From: a virus
Length of the DNA stretch: 64,000 nt
IMG/VR virus record: IMGVR_UViG_3300049324_000002
Span: 62,001-126,000 of that record
Reading direction: 5' to 3' (one strand)
The number at the start of each line of letters is the position of its first letter. Positions within the stretch are counted from its first letter, which is position 1. Position numbers and translations under genes: made by a program. Of the stretch, positions 32,092 to 39,501 are shown piece by piece. Under the pieces are notes generated by a model, which was not told the DNA's origin, searched no databases, and worked only from the letters and a program-made list of their open reading frames with translations.

Positions 32092-32274
32092 TTAACTCGC
32101 TATCTCTTGTAAATCAGACGCATGAACATGAGTATAAACCATAAACGAAACTAACACAGTACCATCATCAAGAAGAGGGGGACGCTCAACCCACACTATC
32201 AAATCACTAGGAAGACGAATATCCAACTGTGCATCATCACGCAAAACCATATGACGACCACTATCAATATTCAT
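32092..32274 (-). CDS. SH3-like family paralogue D, 60 aa
   Basis: ATG 32274 (MNIDSGRHMVLRDDAQLDI). LLDDGTVLVSFMVYTHVHAS, ending DLQEIAS. Adjacent to and plainly related to paralogue C. Confidence 0.78.
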   Translation of the reverse strand: MNIDSGRHMVLRDDAQLDIRLPSDLIVWVERPPLLDDGTVLVSFMVYTHVHASDLQEIAS

Positions 32275-32681
32275 CACAAATGCCTTTCCGCCAAATCACT
32301 TACATGCACTAAACAAGTACATCTCACAGAAACCAACCCTGCATCATTCGGGCCATTCATAATCTTCACTGCACGCCCCGTAAAATTAGGGACTGCGTGC
32401 GGCGCAAGAAAATAGTACTCGCCAGGGTGTACAGGACGAACCGGCTCAAGATCCGGCTGCTCCAGCGCCAGTATCGTCTCCCTACGAGGCCACGTGTCAC
32501 GACCACGATGCCACTCCATCTCGGGCTCTGTCCAAACATCCAACTCAAGGATATATACCTCGCGAGTGATATCGTAACCAATCACAGTAGCCGAACCACC
32601 AAGCTGATACGAGTCAGGATCCTCCATACAAAAAACACGCGCGCCATTAGGATAACGATCAAACGGAGGAAGATCCGACAT
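32274..32681 (-). CDS. SH3-like family paralogue E, double length, 135 aa
   Basis: ATG 32681 (MSDLPPFDRYPNGARVFCME). Two barrel-like halves: the first around GSATVIGYDITREVYILELD, the second from RPVHPGEYYFLAP to VSVRCTCLVHVSDLAERHL. Looks like a tandem fusion of the short family. Confidence 0.78.
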   Translation of the reverse strand: MSDLPPFDRYPNGARVFCMEDPDSYQLGGSATVIGYDITREVYILELDVWTEPEMEWHRGRDTWPRRETILALEQPDLEPVRPVHPGEYYFLAPHAVPNFTGRAVKIMNGPNDAGLVSVRCTCLVHVSDLAERHL

Positions 32682-32689
32682 CACAACTC

Positions 32690-32800
32690 CTAGCGGTAGA
32701 ACAGATGGTTAGCGTAATTCGTACCAAGATTAATTCCATAACACAAAGCCAAAACCAGAACAACAACACCAAGAACTAAAACAGTCCAGTTAACTCTCAT
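32690..32800 (-). CDS. Membrane micro-protein, 36 aa
   Basis: ATG 32800 inside the end of the upstream gene; ends CGC-TAG-GAG before the next start. One membrane helix (WTVLVLGVVVLVLALCYG) with a short polar tail. Confidence 0.7.
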   Translation of the reverse strand: MRVNWTVLVLGVVVLVLALCYGINLGTNYANHLFYR

Positions 32801-33026
32801 CCGCAAGACCCAACTCCCTCTCCAACGCCTCCACCCGACCAGCCAACTCGATGCCAAAATCAGTCATCACATGCCTAGCCATAGCGCCCGCACAAGCCGA
32901 ACGCTCCGCGCTATCCGCAGGAAACAACGTAACAGGGAAACAATCAGCAACAGCAAAACACTTATTCTTCCATTCCTTCAACTCAGTAAGAACTGCCTGC
33001 TTCTCAGCCTTCACATAACTATCCAT
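32790..33026 (-). CDS. Helical Cys-containing protein, 78 aa
   Basis: ATG 33026 (MDSYVKAEKQAVLTELKEWK). Helix, then two Cys-containing segments (NKCFAVADCFP) and a C-terminal helix VEALERELGLADES. Stop/start overlap with the micro-protein upstream. Confidence 0.78.
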   Translation of the reverse strand: MDSYVKAEKQAVLTELKEWKNKCFAVADCFPVTLFPADSAERSACAGAMARHVMTDFGIELAGRVEALERELGLADES

Positions 33027-33103
33027 CACAACCCCAATGCCAGGCAGATCGCAAACAGGACACCACCGACAGTCACGAAAAAGAACACCAGCGGTAGCAG
33101 CAT
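33026..33103 (-). CDS. Membrane micro-protein, 25 aa
   Basis: ATG 33103 with CGGTAGGAGGTGTC before it. Entirely a membrane helix (LVFFFVTVGGVLFAICLALG). First gene after the strong promoter at 33155-33183, so a functional leader or membrane peptide is plausible. Confidence 0.65.
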   Translation of the reverse strand: MLLPLVFFFVTVGGVLFAICLALGL

Positions 33104-33154
33104 GACACCTCCTACCGAGAACTACAGTCACTACCAGCAACACCAACAAGTACA

Positions 33155-33183
33155 ACTCTACAGGCTCAATGCAAGATTGTCAA
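33155..33183 (-). promoter_or_regulatory. Consensus sigma70-like promoter
   Basis: TTGACA (33178-33183), 17-bp spacer, TAGAGT (33155-33160), followed by about 45 nt of leader and a GGTAGGAGG ribosome site. Best promoter match outside the cassette region; it should drive the genes from 33103 leftwards. The rest of the gap 33184-33331 shows nothing clear. Confidence 0.8.
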
Positions 33184-33331
33184 CTATGCAGGATCACGAG
33201 GTCCCTCCGATCCATCTTCCCGGGGGGCAAATCCAGGGAGCGATCGATCGTAGATCAGTAGACACCGTACATGCGAGGGCGTGACCAGCACATACAAGAA
33301 TTACTGGCGAATACAGAAAGCAAGCGCAACG

Positions 33332-33598
33332 TCAGCCAGTAATAACATGCCAACCTTTAATGATAGTGTAACCAACCACCAATCTATCAAAACCATCAGA
33401 ATGCACAAGAACGGGAGAGTCACCAAGAAAATGTGACTTCACCATATCCAACACTAACCCGGCCGCATACTCATACTGACAAGCATACTCAGTCTGATCA
33501 GACATACCATCAAAATAAGATTCCAAAATCCTATTCAACTCTGCAGCCCAATCAGTAGCCGCATCCATACAAGCGGGAGAAGTCACTAACTTATTCAT
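33332..33598 (-). CDS. LVT/DDPVLV-family paralogue 1, 88 aa
   Basis: ATG 33598 (MNKLVTSPACMDAATDWAAE). Family frame: LVTxP at the start, AxxWAxxLN helix, then DSPVLVHSDGFDRLVVGYTI and a final Trp-rich strand. Function unknown. Confidence 0.8.
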   Translation of the reverse strand: MNKLVTSPACMDAATDWAAELNRILESYFDGMSDQTEYACQYEYAAGLVLDMVKSHFLGDSPVLVHSDGFDRLVVGYTIIKGWHVITG

Positions 33599-33861
33599 CG
33601 ATTAACAACCGCCATCCACTGATCAAGCCAAAACCAAACCACCATCATCTGATCAAGAGACACCAACACCGGGTCATCAGTAATAAACGCACTACGAGTA
33701 GGATGAATCTTCACACCACCAACCTCAAAGTAAAGACCAGCCGCAAACAAAACATCCTCAACATCTAAATCCTTGTCGCGCATACGATCATTAAGACGCA
33801 GAGCCCACGCATTCGCCTCCCCAACATAAAAAGCATTAGTCACAAGCTCAGAAGTATTCAT
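33595..33861 (-). CDS. LVT/DDPVLV-family paralogue 2, 88 aa
   Basis: ATG 33861 (MNTSELVTNAFYVGEANAWA). TDDPVLVSLDQMMVVWFWLD in the C-terminal half. Overlaps paralogue 1 by ATGA. Confidence 0.8.
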   Translation of the reverse strand: MNTSELVTNAFYVGEANAWALRLNDRMRDKDLDVEDVLFAAGLYFEVGGVKIHPTRSAFITDDPVLVSLDQMMVVWFWLDQWMAVVNR

Positions 33862-34040
33862 CGTTGCCTCAACTTTATAGGAACTCTCACCCTAACAAGC
33901 TTACCATTCTCAACATCCCACGTCGCATGCAACACATCATACGTATTACCATGCAGCGCCACACGATCACTATCCGGGGGGACAGCCGGGAGAACCACAT
34001 CGTAATAAGAATTGTCGGGAAAAACAAACCTAACGTCCAT
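33858..34040 (-). CDS. Unknown small beta protein, 60 aa
   Basis: ATG 34040 (MDVRFVFPDNSYYDVVLPAV). Strand-rich, ends RVRVPIKLRQR. Lies inside the paralogue series without sharing its motif. Confidence 0.76.
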   Translation of the reverse strand: MDVRFVFPDNSYYDVVLPAVPPDSDRVALHGNTYDVLHATWDVENGKLVRVRVPIKLRQR

Positions 34041-34055
34041 CACCCAACCTCACAA

Positions 34056-34322
34056 TCATCGTGGTTCCAACACCGCAAAGAAGCCCTCACCCGGGCTCAA
34101 CCGAACAACAAGCAACCCAGTATAAGACACCAACCGCACATCATCCCGAGTAAAATCACACAACTTCTTATCCAACCTCACATTACCAGCAACACCAGTC
34201 AACAAAGCATTATCAATAACAGTATCCTCTCCCCAATCATGCATCCTCGAAGTCAAAGACAACGCCCAACCCACCGCCATCTGCCCACAACCAGGAGCGG
34301 TCACAAACTCAGTCTTAGACAT
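34056..34322 (-). CDS. LVT/DDPVLV-family paralogue 3, 88 aa
   Basis: ATG 34322 (MSKTEFVTAPGCGQMAVGWA). FTRDDVRLVSYTGLLVVRLS fits the second half of the family frame. Confidence 0.8.
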   Translation of the reverse strand: MSKTEFVTAPGCGQMAVGWALSLTSRMHDWGEDTVIDNALLTGVAGNVRLDKKLCDFTRDDVRLVSYTGLLVVRLSPGEGFFAVLEPR

Positions 34323-34581
34323 TAGAAACCACAATCCACTCATCACAAGCATGAACATACCTAATAACAAACCAACGATTAATCGACACTAACAAAGCAC
34401 CACGAATAGTGAAATCACTCACATTGCGATCCAACCAAACATCACAAACATTCGCATGCTGCTGAGCCTGCTCCAACACCCCAGCTACACCAACATGACC
34501 AGTAAACTGATCCACCGCGTCACACCACAACTGAGCAAAATCAACATAGTCAGGATGACTCACAGGATCGGCAAAAAACAT
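34315..34581 (-). CDS. LVT/DDPVLV-family paralogue 4, 88 aa
   Basis: ATG 34581 (MFFADPVSHPDYVDFAQLWC). FTIRGALLVSINRWFVIRYV matches the second half; the N-terminus has diverged. Confidence 0.78.
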   Translation of the reverse strand: MFFADPVSHPDYVDFAQLWCDAVDQFTGHVGVAGVLEQAQQHANVCDVWLDRNVSDFTIRGALLVSINRWFVIRYVHACDEWIVVSNV

Positions 34582-34602
34582 CACAACTCACTCTCTAAAA
34601 CA

Positions 34603-34701
34603 TCAACGAGAATTCCCAATCGCCTCCGCAATCTCAATCGCAGAAGTCAACGTCGCATCCGTAATAACAGCAGCATCAACCTGAGTCATTTCCTCAGCCA
34701 C
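34603..34701 (-). CDS. Acidic micro-protein, 32 aa
   Basis: GTG 34701 with GAGGAGGT 7 nt upstream. Sequence begins MAEEMTQVDAAVITDAT and is a single predicted helix. Fills the only gap in the paralogue series. Confidence 0.6.
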   Translation of the reverse strand: MAEEMTQVDAAVITDATLTSAIEIAEAIGNSR

Positions 34702-34706
34702 AACAC

Positions 34707-34982
34707 TCACCTCCTCACACGCCACGAATCTCTGGCAAACACAACAACCTTGTTCTGATCAAAAGAAACCAACACCACAAACATCCCACCCGGGCCATGA
34801 CTCACAGACGAAGCAACACAAGAAATCGATTCCTCCGCAGTCCACCCCAACGCAAAAGCAGTATCAACCTGCGCCTCAACCAAACGATAATTATTGCGAA
34901 GCTGAAAATTCAACTCATCAACCCAAGACTGCGCCTCATCATCAAACTCAGGCTCCGTCACCAACCTCGAAGTGTTCGTCAT
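34707..34982 (-). CDS. LVT/DDPVLV-family paralogue 5, MTNT start, 91 aa
   Basis: ATG 34982 opens MTNTSRLVTEPEFDDEAQSW, so it combines the cassette start with the local family. Upstream TTGTCG-17 bp-TAGGAT can be read as a promoter ending only 4 nt before ATG, or GGTAGGA as a ribosome site. First gene of this leftward operon. The gap 34983-35263 holds a GTTGGAG/CTCCAAC inverted repeat and no gene. Confidence 0.8.
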   Translation of the reverse strand: MTNTSRLVTEPEFDDEAQSWVDELNFQLRNNYRLVEAQVDTAFALGWTAEESISCVASSVSHGPGGMFVVLVSFDQNKVVVFARDSWRVRR

Positions 34983-35263
34983 ACACACATCCTACCGTAC
35001 ATCACACACAACGACAACCTGGGGTACAACAAAACAGGGGGTTTCGTTGGAACTAGAGCCCGAACCTACAACGAACGTTGCACCCCCAGCCACACCACAC
35101 CGGGGCTGTGTTGGAGCCTCCCGCCCTCATCCACCCGGCCCGCCAGCCACACTCCAACCCAGCATTGGCGCCGCTTGGTCACACCTTGGACAAAGCTAGG
35201 AACCGAAACAATCCAACCTAAAAACCCAGTAAAAACTGATAGAAAGGAAACGGGACTCCGGCT

Positions 35264-35488
35264 ATGGGACCCATCGGTTTTAGCGTAAAGGCAGTCAAAA
35301 TTTTAGATAAGAGAATCCCGTTCTGGAGGGGTTTCTGTGGACACCCCCTAGAACAAACATGGGGAACAGGGGTTAAAAAATGGACATGCTACAAATGCTT
35401 ATCAGTCTTTGTGCTGGACGAAGTAGAACAGGTGTGGAAACACGAAGACGGTAGACCAACAGTATGGCACAGCCTCGGAATCAAATGA
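35264..35488 (+). CDS. Small + strand zinc-ribbon protein, 74 aa
   Basis: ATG 35264 lies on a palindromic ATGGGACCCAT element. FCGHPLEQTW and TCYKCLSVF give Cys/His ligands for a zinc ribbon; the C-terminus HEDGRPTVWHSLGIK is polar. No close ribosome site (AAAGGA is 16 nt away). Transcribed away from the leftward operon at 34982. A regulator binding the nearby palindromes is possible but unproven. Confidence 0.62.
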   Translation: MGPIGFSVKAVKILDKRIPFWRGFCGHPLEQTWGTGVKKWTCYKCLSVFVLDEVEQVWKHEDGRPTVWHSLGIK

Positions 35489-35822
35489 GGGAGAGAGAGA
35501 AGTACAGAATACAAAATTGCAAACAGCTAAAGGACAACCACAGCGGGAGACACCCAGAGAGTTGAAGATTAAGAGCATCGTAAACCCGTACTCGTAAAAC
35601 AGAAAATATGGGACCCAACCATAAAGGACCCGTATGGGACCCATTGGAAAAATCGAAAATAGTTACTATGAAAATCGGTAGCTCCAAAACTGGGAGCGGC
35701 TGGGAGCTAGCTTGGAACTCCCAGGTCAGAAAGGAGATCGTGAATGCGTATGCATGGGACCCCGCGTGCAACTGGTGGGGGCTGATGCCACGACGCAACG
35801 GGACTCCGACGATGGGTCCCCC
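35264..35822. promoter_or_regulatory. Cluster of five ATGGGWCCC(A/C) palindromes
   Basis: ATGGGACCCAT at 35264-35274 and 35634-35644, ATGGGACCCAA at 35608-35618, ATGGGACCCCG at 35754-35764, ATGGGTCCCCC at 35812-35822. Two lie in a longer direct repeat CGGGACTCCG-N3-ATGGG (about 35251 and 35799). Repeated palindromes around and inside two rare + strand genes suggest operators or a control locus. Confidence 0.6.
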
Positions 35823-35967
35823 TATAAGCCAAATCCTAGATACAATCCTACCACACATCGTAGAACCAGTCAAGCTAGTAGGATCACACGATTGGGTGAC
35901 TAGGCGAGGGCTAACGGAGGGCCGCGCACATACAACCCACACAGAGGGCAAAGCAAAAGCACAATGA
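35608..35967 (+). CDS. Possible + strand protein, 119 aa or shorter
   Basis: Frame open from ATG 35608 (MGPNHKGPVWDPLEKSKIV); ATG at 35665 is an alternative start. Middle WELAWNSQVRKEIVNAYAWD and NWWGLMPRRNG look protein-like, but the frame contains four of the palindromes and no good ribosome site, so it may be partly regulatory DNA. Confidence 0.42.
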   Translation: MGPNHKGPVWDPLEKSKIVTMKIGSSKTGSGWELAWNSQVRKEIVNAYAWDPACNWWGLMPRRNGTPTMGPPISQILDTILPHIVEPVKLVGSHDWVTRRGLTEGRAHTTHTEGKAKAQ

Positions 35968-36126
35968 ATTCATGCATTAAAATAAAACGATTTAAAAGAA
36001 TGAACTAAAGTAATTCACACAATGCAATAGAACACACTAGGCTAATGCATTCATCACATACATGCAATGCAATCATGAATCAATCATCACACATACACAC
36101 AATGCAATAGAGTACACACATCACAC
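35968..36126. repeat. AT-rich iteron-like region, candidate origin
   Basis: CACACAATGCAATAG occurs twice (about 36014 and 36098), with further AATGCA/TGCATT words, CATGCAATGCAATCATG and ATTCATGCATT between them. High A+T, gene-free, and at a switch between + and - strand genes. Such clustered short repeats are typical of phage replication or partition sites; function here is inferred. Confidence 0.5.
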
Positions 36127-36540
36127 ACGGTGACGTGCGTGCGCACGTGCATGTGCACCCCACGTAGGCTTGACCACAGACACCCACACCACCACCAACA
36201 AGACACCCACACACAACACCCGTGCCCACCACACCACCACCCACACAGGAGGCCACCACACCACCCACGTGCCCACACCCACCACCACCGTGGTCAGGCA
36301 CACCTTCACCCACACCCACCCGGCCCGCCACCACGGTGAGGACAGGGCCAACAACAGACCGCTCCCCACCGCCACCCCAGACGCCATACACAAGGGCAAC
36401 AACACCACCCTGCAGAGCAGCACCACCAACACAGGTGACCCCCACACAGCACACACCACCACAACACCCAGTACAGCCCACCAACCCACAGAAGACACAA
36501 TATGAACAACAACAATCAATTGACGTAAAGGACCACGTAA
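36127..36540. other. A/C-rich low-complexity block with terminal palindromes
   Basis: Begins with overlapping palindromes (GTGCGCAC, GCACGTGC, GTGCATGTGCAC at about 36136-36160), then some 350 nt in which the + strand is nearly all A and C (CCACCACC, ACACCC). Open frames on both strands give only Thr/His/Pro or Gly/Val/Trp repeats, so I do not call genes. Extreme strand asymmetry could support unwinding next to the iterons. Confidence 0.5.
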
Positions 36541-36697
36541 ACAACGCATAGGGACGGCCCTATATAAAGGCCTGTCTAGAAAGGCCCCTTTACGGAAAGC
36601 CGGTACTTGAGGGGGGTTTACAGTCACGATTCAATCCCCTGAATTGAAGAACCCAATAACCGGGATTCCCCATACAACGAACCCAGGAGAAACAAGA

Positions 36698-36728
36698 AAC
36701 GGGCCTACGAAAAATCGTAGAACCCGTT
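36698..36728. terminator. Hairpin with AAAA loop
   Basis: AACGGG-C-CTACGA-AAAA-TCGTAG-AA-CCCGTT forms a 12-bp interrupted stem between the gene at 36757 and the A/C-rich block, as expected for a terminator of the leftward pair. The rest of 36541-36756 holds only a small TTCAAT/ATTGAA repeat. Confidence 0.65.
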
Positions 36729-36756
36729 CCCTGGATAAAGCCTATTTAGTTTAGAT

Positions 36757-36891
36757 TCAGAGCCCGAAAGTTGATTTACCCTTCCTTTCCCGCCTATCCA
36801 ACCACAAACCAATTCCTGCAAGAATCGTACAAAGAAGTGCGCCCACTGCCATCCACAAAAGGAAACTAATCAAACCACTTAAGATATCCAT
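36757..36891 (-). CDS. Small membrane protein, 44 aa
   Basis: ATG 36891 (MDILSGLISFLLWMAVGALL); a longer frame reaching 36975 is possible. One membrane helix and a basic tail (LDRRERKGKSTF). Downstream of the cassette gene at 36926, probably on its transcript. Confidence 0.65.
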   Translation of the reverse strand: MDILSGLISFLLWMAVGALLCTILAGIGLWLDRRERKGKSTFGL

Positions 36892-36925
36892 TCTAGAAAG
36901 CCCCCTAAATTGCAATGAACGAATA

Positions 36926-37117
36926 TCAGCTAAGCGATTTAAGCGGAACCCAAGAAATGCGATTACTACCATCAAATCTCACCGGAACCGTACCATCATC
37001 GGAAACAGGCCCCATAACATAAGCCTGACCAATCTTATCCGTATCAAAACCCACATTCACATAAACTTCGGAGTCCTTGAAAATCCTGGAGGGATCGATC
37101 CATTTGGAGTTCGTCAT
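36926..37117 (-). CDS. Leaderless cassette gene, 63 aa
   Basis: ATG 37117 (MTNSKWIDPSRIFKDSEVYV), 6 nt from the -10. Strand-rich, contains VMGPVSDDGTVPVRFDGSNR, reminiscent of the SH3-like family at 31-32.7 kb. First cassette of the 36.9-50 kb series. Confidence 0.82.
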   Translation of the reverse strand: MTNSKWIDPSRIFKDSEVYVNVGFDTDKIGQAYVMGPVSDDGTVPVRFDGSNRISWVPLKSLS

Positions 37118-37123
37118 GCTAGA

Positions 37124-37152
37124 AGCATAGCACCACCACGCGGACAACGCAA
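37124..37152 (-). promoter_or_regulatory. Cassette promoter
   Basis: TTGCGT-17 bp-TATGCT, then 6 nt to ATG 37117. Preceded by CTA, giving the CTACTTGCG box common to the set. Confidence 0.85.
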
Positions 37153-37168
37153 GTAGGTAAACCCTGTA

Positions 37169-37564
37169 TCACCCGTTCGGGTTGACGCGACCAGACTTAT
37201 CGACCACATCAGGCGTCAAGCGGAACGCACCCGCAAACTCCAACCCCGGGGGCAGCGCAGGACGGCCACGCTTCACAGACCCGCTACGTGGGGCAGAGCG
37301 GGACGGTGACGGCCTAGCAGCCACACGCGGGACACCACCCACCCGGCCCGCAGAGCGGGACACAGCAGGCACCGCAGCAGGCTCAAACAGCCCGTCAGAA
37401 ACAACCTCGTCAGCAGGCGCATCACACAGCACGTACGGCTCACCAGACACCGGAACCGCAGCGCACGGCAAGTGCGAATCAAACGCACCCACAGACGGGA
37501 AAACAACGTGGCAAGAACCACACCCCGCAGATTCAGCATTCCAGCCATTCGGATACCTAGCCAT
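37169..37564 (-). CDS. Phage zinc-finger protein with basic disordered tail, 131 aa
   Basis: ATG 37564 (MARYPNGWNAESAGCGSC). CGSCHVVFPSVGAFDSHLPC is a C2HC-type finger frequent in actinophages. The rest is Pro/Arg/Ser/Gly-rich (ARPSPSRSAPRSGSVKRGRP), likely disordered and nucleic-acid binding. Confidence 0.85.
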   Translation of the reverse strand: MARYPNGWNAESAGCGSCHVVFPSVGAFDSHLPCAAVPVSGEPYVLCDAPADEVVSDGLFEPAAVPAVSRSAGRVGGVPRVAARPSPSRSAPRSGSVKRGRPALPPGLEFAGAFRLTPDVVDKSGRVNPNG

Positions 37565-37572
37565 AGTAGGTC

Positions 37573-37719
37573 CTACCGCCTAACCAAAGAAGCCCGCACA
37601 AACCGCCAAAGATCGTAGCCAATCAGAAAACACAAAGCAAACCACAAAGAATTATCTGAAACAACATCCCACACCGAACGAAACACATCAACAACAAATG
37701 AAACAAGCATTGCAATCAC
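37573..37719 (-). CDS. Small membrane protein, 48 aa
   Basis: GTG 37719 overlaps the upstream stop (GTGA); ATG 37710 is an alternative. One helix (NSLWFALCFLIGYDLWRF) and a basic end ARASLVRR-type tail; ends CGG-TAG-GA, ribosome site of the next gene. Confidence 0.68.
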   Translation of the reverse strand: MIAMLVSFVVDVFRSVWDVVSDNSLWFALCFLIGYDLWRFVRASLVRR

Positions 37720-37955
37720 GCCACTTCGAGTTGGTCAGCAACCAAACCTGAACAAATCTTTTCCACTCCACCCTCAACCGACGACGATTCAAAGCGGCAG
37801 GAAAGGCCCCCGTCACGATTTGCGAACGTCATCGAGTAGGACCACGTAACCGCGTGCACGTAAACCGGTAACGAGTTGGGAACCAAAGTGATTGGCACTA
37901 AAACCGACCCAATCACCGCAACGATCGAAGCAAGCACACCCATGATGTTCGTCAT
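37716..37955 (-). CDS. MTN-start membrane-anchored protein, 79 aa
   Basis: ATG 37955 (MTNIMGVLASIVAVIGSVLV). N-terminal membrane or signal segment, then an exported-looking domain with two Cys. Has the shared start, but its upstream promoter is weak (TTGCGG present, -10 unclear), unlike most cassettes. The gap 37956-38257 shows nothing I can support. Confidence 0.76.
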   Translation of the reverse strand: MTNIMGVLASIVAVIGSVLVPITLVPNSLPVYVHAVTWSYSMTFANRDGGLSCRFESSSVEGGVEKICSGLVADQLEVA

Positions 37956-38257
37956 ACCCGTATGTCGGTGCAGCGACCGCAAACGTTACACCAGGGGAAA
38001 TGAAAAATTCCACACGAACGGGCGCGGTTTCAGGCCAGTCCAGGAGTAACGAAAAGCAGACTTACAACGATACACACTATTTAGATATCAAAGAATACAG
38101 GGTCTAACACCTAGCCATTCCACCAGGCCCTTTACCCAATAACAGCCCACCCGGGGGCACAGATACTCATACCGGCTAAACACACATCTCAATTCATGAA
38201 AAGCCAGTCAATCAATGATCGTGATTTGGAGATTGGGGAAGATAAACGAGTCACGAT

Positions 38258-38470
38258 TTAGACGAAGGCAGGCCACACATCCTCACGACCATTAAAAGAA
38301 CGGAACACAGTCATCAAATCTGAATACAATGCACGAACAATGAATACATTTGCCTCCTCGTGAGACACAGAAAGGACAGGTGAATCAGCGGATTCATTAA
38401 TTCCATCAAGCACATCCATAACAGAATCGACAGAACCGGGGGCACATATAATCTGCAAAGACTGAAACAT
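38258..38470 (-). CDS. Unknown protein, 70 aa
   Basis: ATG 38470 (MFQSLQIICAPGSVDSVMDV). Compact alpha/beta look, no motif. Placed between cassettes without a cassette promoter; a GAGGTATTGCA leader precedes it. Confidence 0.72.
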   Translation of the reverse strand: MFQSLQIICAPGSVDSVMDVLDGINESADSPVLSVSHEEANVFIVRALYSDLMTVFRSFNGREDVWPAFV

Positions 38471-38522
38471 TGCAATACCTCACATCACGTGAAAGAGGAT
38501 TGAATTGGGGGGAACAATCGAG

Positions 38523-38738
38523 TCAGAACTTAGTTGCACCATAAACGGCACCGCCAAGAGCGATCACAGACAGCAAGGCGAAAGCAATCGCGTCCAACGG
38601 GTGCGGGCTCGTGATCAATGAAGTGGCATAAGCACCACTCACCATCGACACCAACAGCAAGAAGAAAGCCATCACCACATCAGGAAGCTTAGCGATTCGA
38701 GAGGACTTCGAGGACTTGGGGGATTCGGTGTTCGCCAT
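38523..38738 (-). CDS. Leaderless cassette gene, two-helix membrane protein, 71 aa
   Basis: ATG 38738 opens MANTESPKSSKSSR, a one-residue variant of MTNT. Two membrane helices (VVMAFFLLLVSMVSGAYA, AIAFALLSVIALGGAVYG). Probably an inner-membrane accessory protein. Confidence 0.83.
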   Translation of the reverse strand: MANTESPKSSKSSRIAKLPDVVMAFFLLLVSMVSGAYATSLITSPHPLDAIAFALLSVIALGGAVYGATKF

Positions 38739-38744
38739 AAAAGA

Positions 38745-38773
38745 AGCATACCGTGAAACCACACACCACGCAA
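38745..38773 (-). promoter_or_regulatory. Cassette promoter
   Basis: TTGCGT-17 bp-TATGCT, 6 nt to ATG 38738. Confidence 0.85.
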
Positions 38774-38844
38774 GTCAGTAGACATACACGATCAGGTACG
38801 TAACGTCAGGGACCCCACCCGCGATAGCGGGCAGGGCCACCAAC

Positions 38845-39495
38845 TCAAGCAGTCAGCAAACGCAGGTTCTGAGAACCCAACACATAAGCCATACCAGTCA
38901 AAAGAACACCAATCAAAAGACCGGCAAGACCATCCCACACACCAGAACCAGTAGCCATTGTCAAACTCAAACCAATCGAACCAAGAACACAACCAATCAT
39001 ATCAGCAGTGTCCTCAGATAAAACAGTTTTCGCATTCACATTAGTAGTGGTGCGAAGCAATTCGATCCAACCAATACCTCTCGAAACACGCTCCTCATTT
39101 AATGCTTTATAAGCATTCCACCAAGAAGTGGCCTCCAAACAGAACGAGATAGCCAAAACAAGAATACCAACCCCATTCAGTGAATTAGAAACCTCATCAC
39201 CGAACACTGAACGAATACCCTCGTAAATGGCGTACAAACCACCAATCACAAACATATTCACAGAAGCAACCAACGCCCAGAAGAACTGCGCCTTACTCCA
39301 ACGCTTTGAGTGCCACACACCACCCAAAAGAATCAATTCAGTGGAGCTATCAACCAATGAGTGCGCCGCTTCAGACAACATAGCGGCAGAACCAGTGAGA
39401 AAACCAATTCCCGCTTTAGCAACGAAGATCGTCGTGTTCACACCCAACGCCCAAACGACGGGGCCTGAACTGTGGGTTTCCGTGGTGTTCGTCAT
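38845..39495 (-). CDS. Cation diffusion facilitator (CDF)-like transporter lacking the C-terminal domain
   Basis: 216 aa, leaderless MTNT start. About six membrane helices. TGSAAMLSEAAHSLVDSSTE (~residues 34-53) is the CDF TM2 signature with the HxxxD metal site; SEDTADMIGCVLGSIGLSL (~157-175) matches TM5, with Glu/Asp in place of the usual His, as in the SLC30A9-like branch; GVWDGLAGLLIGVLL matches TM6. The usual cytoplasmic domain (~80 aa) is missing. Family members export Zn, Mn or other divalent metals using the proton gradient. A phage copy could change host metal levels. Confidence 0.88.
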   Translation of the reverse strand: MTNTTETHSSGPVVWALGVNTTIFVAKAGIGFLTGSAAMLSEAAHSLVDSSTELILLGGVWHSKRWSKAQFFWALVASVNMFVIGGLYAIYEGIRSVFGDEVSNSLNGVGILVLAISFCLEATSWWNAYKALNEERVSRGIGWIELLRTTTNVNAKTVLSEDTADMIGCVLGSIGLSLTMATGSGVWDGLAGLLIGVLLTGMAYVLGSQNLRLLTA

Positions 39496-39501
39496 ACAAG
39501 A

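Noticed and set aside
36121-36627. Open frames on both strands in the A/C-rich block
   Set aside because: Low-complexity Thr/His/Pro or Gly/Val/Trp products, overlapping each other, no ribosome sites.
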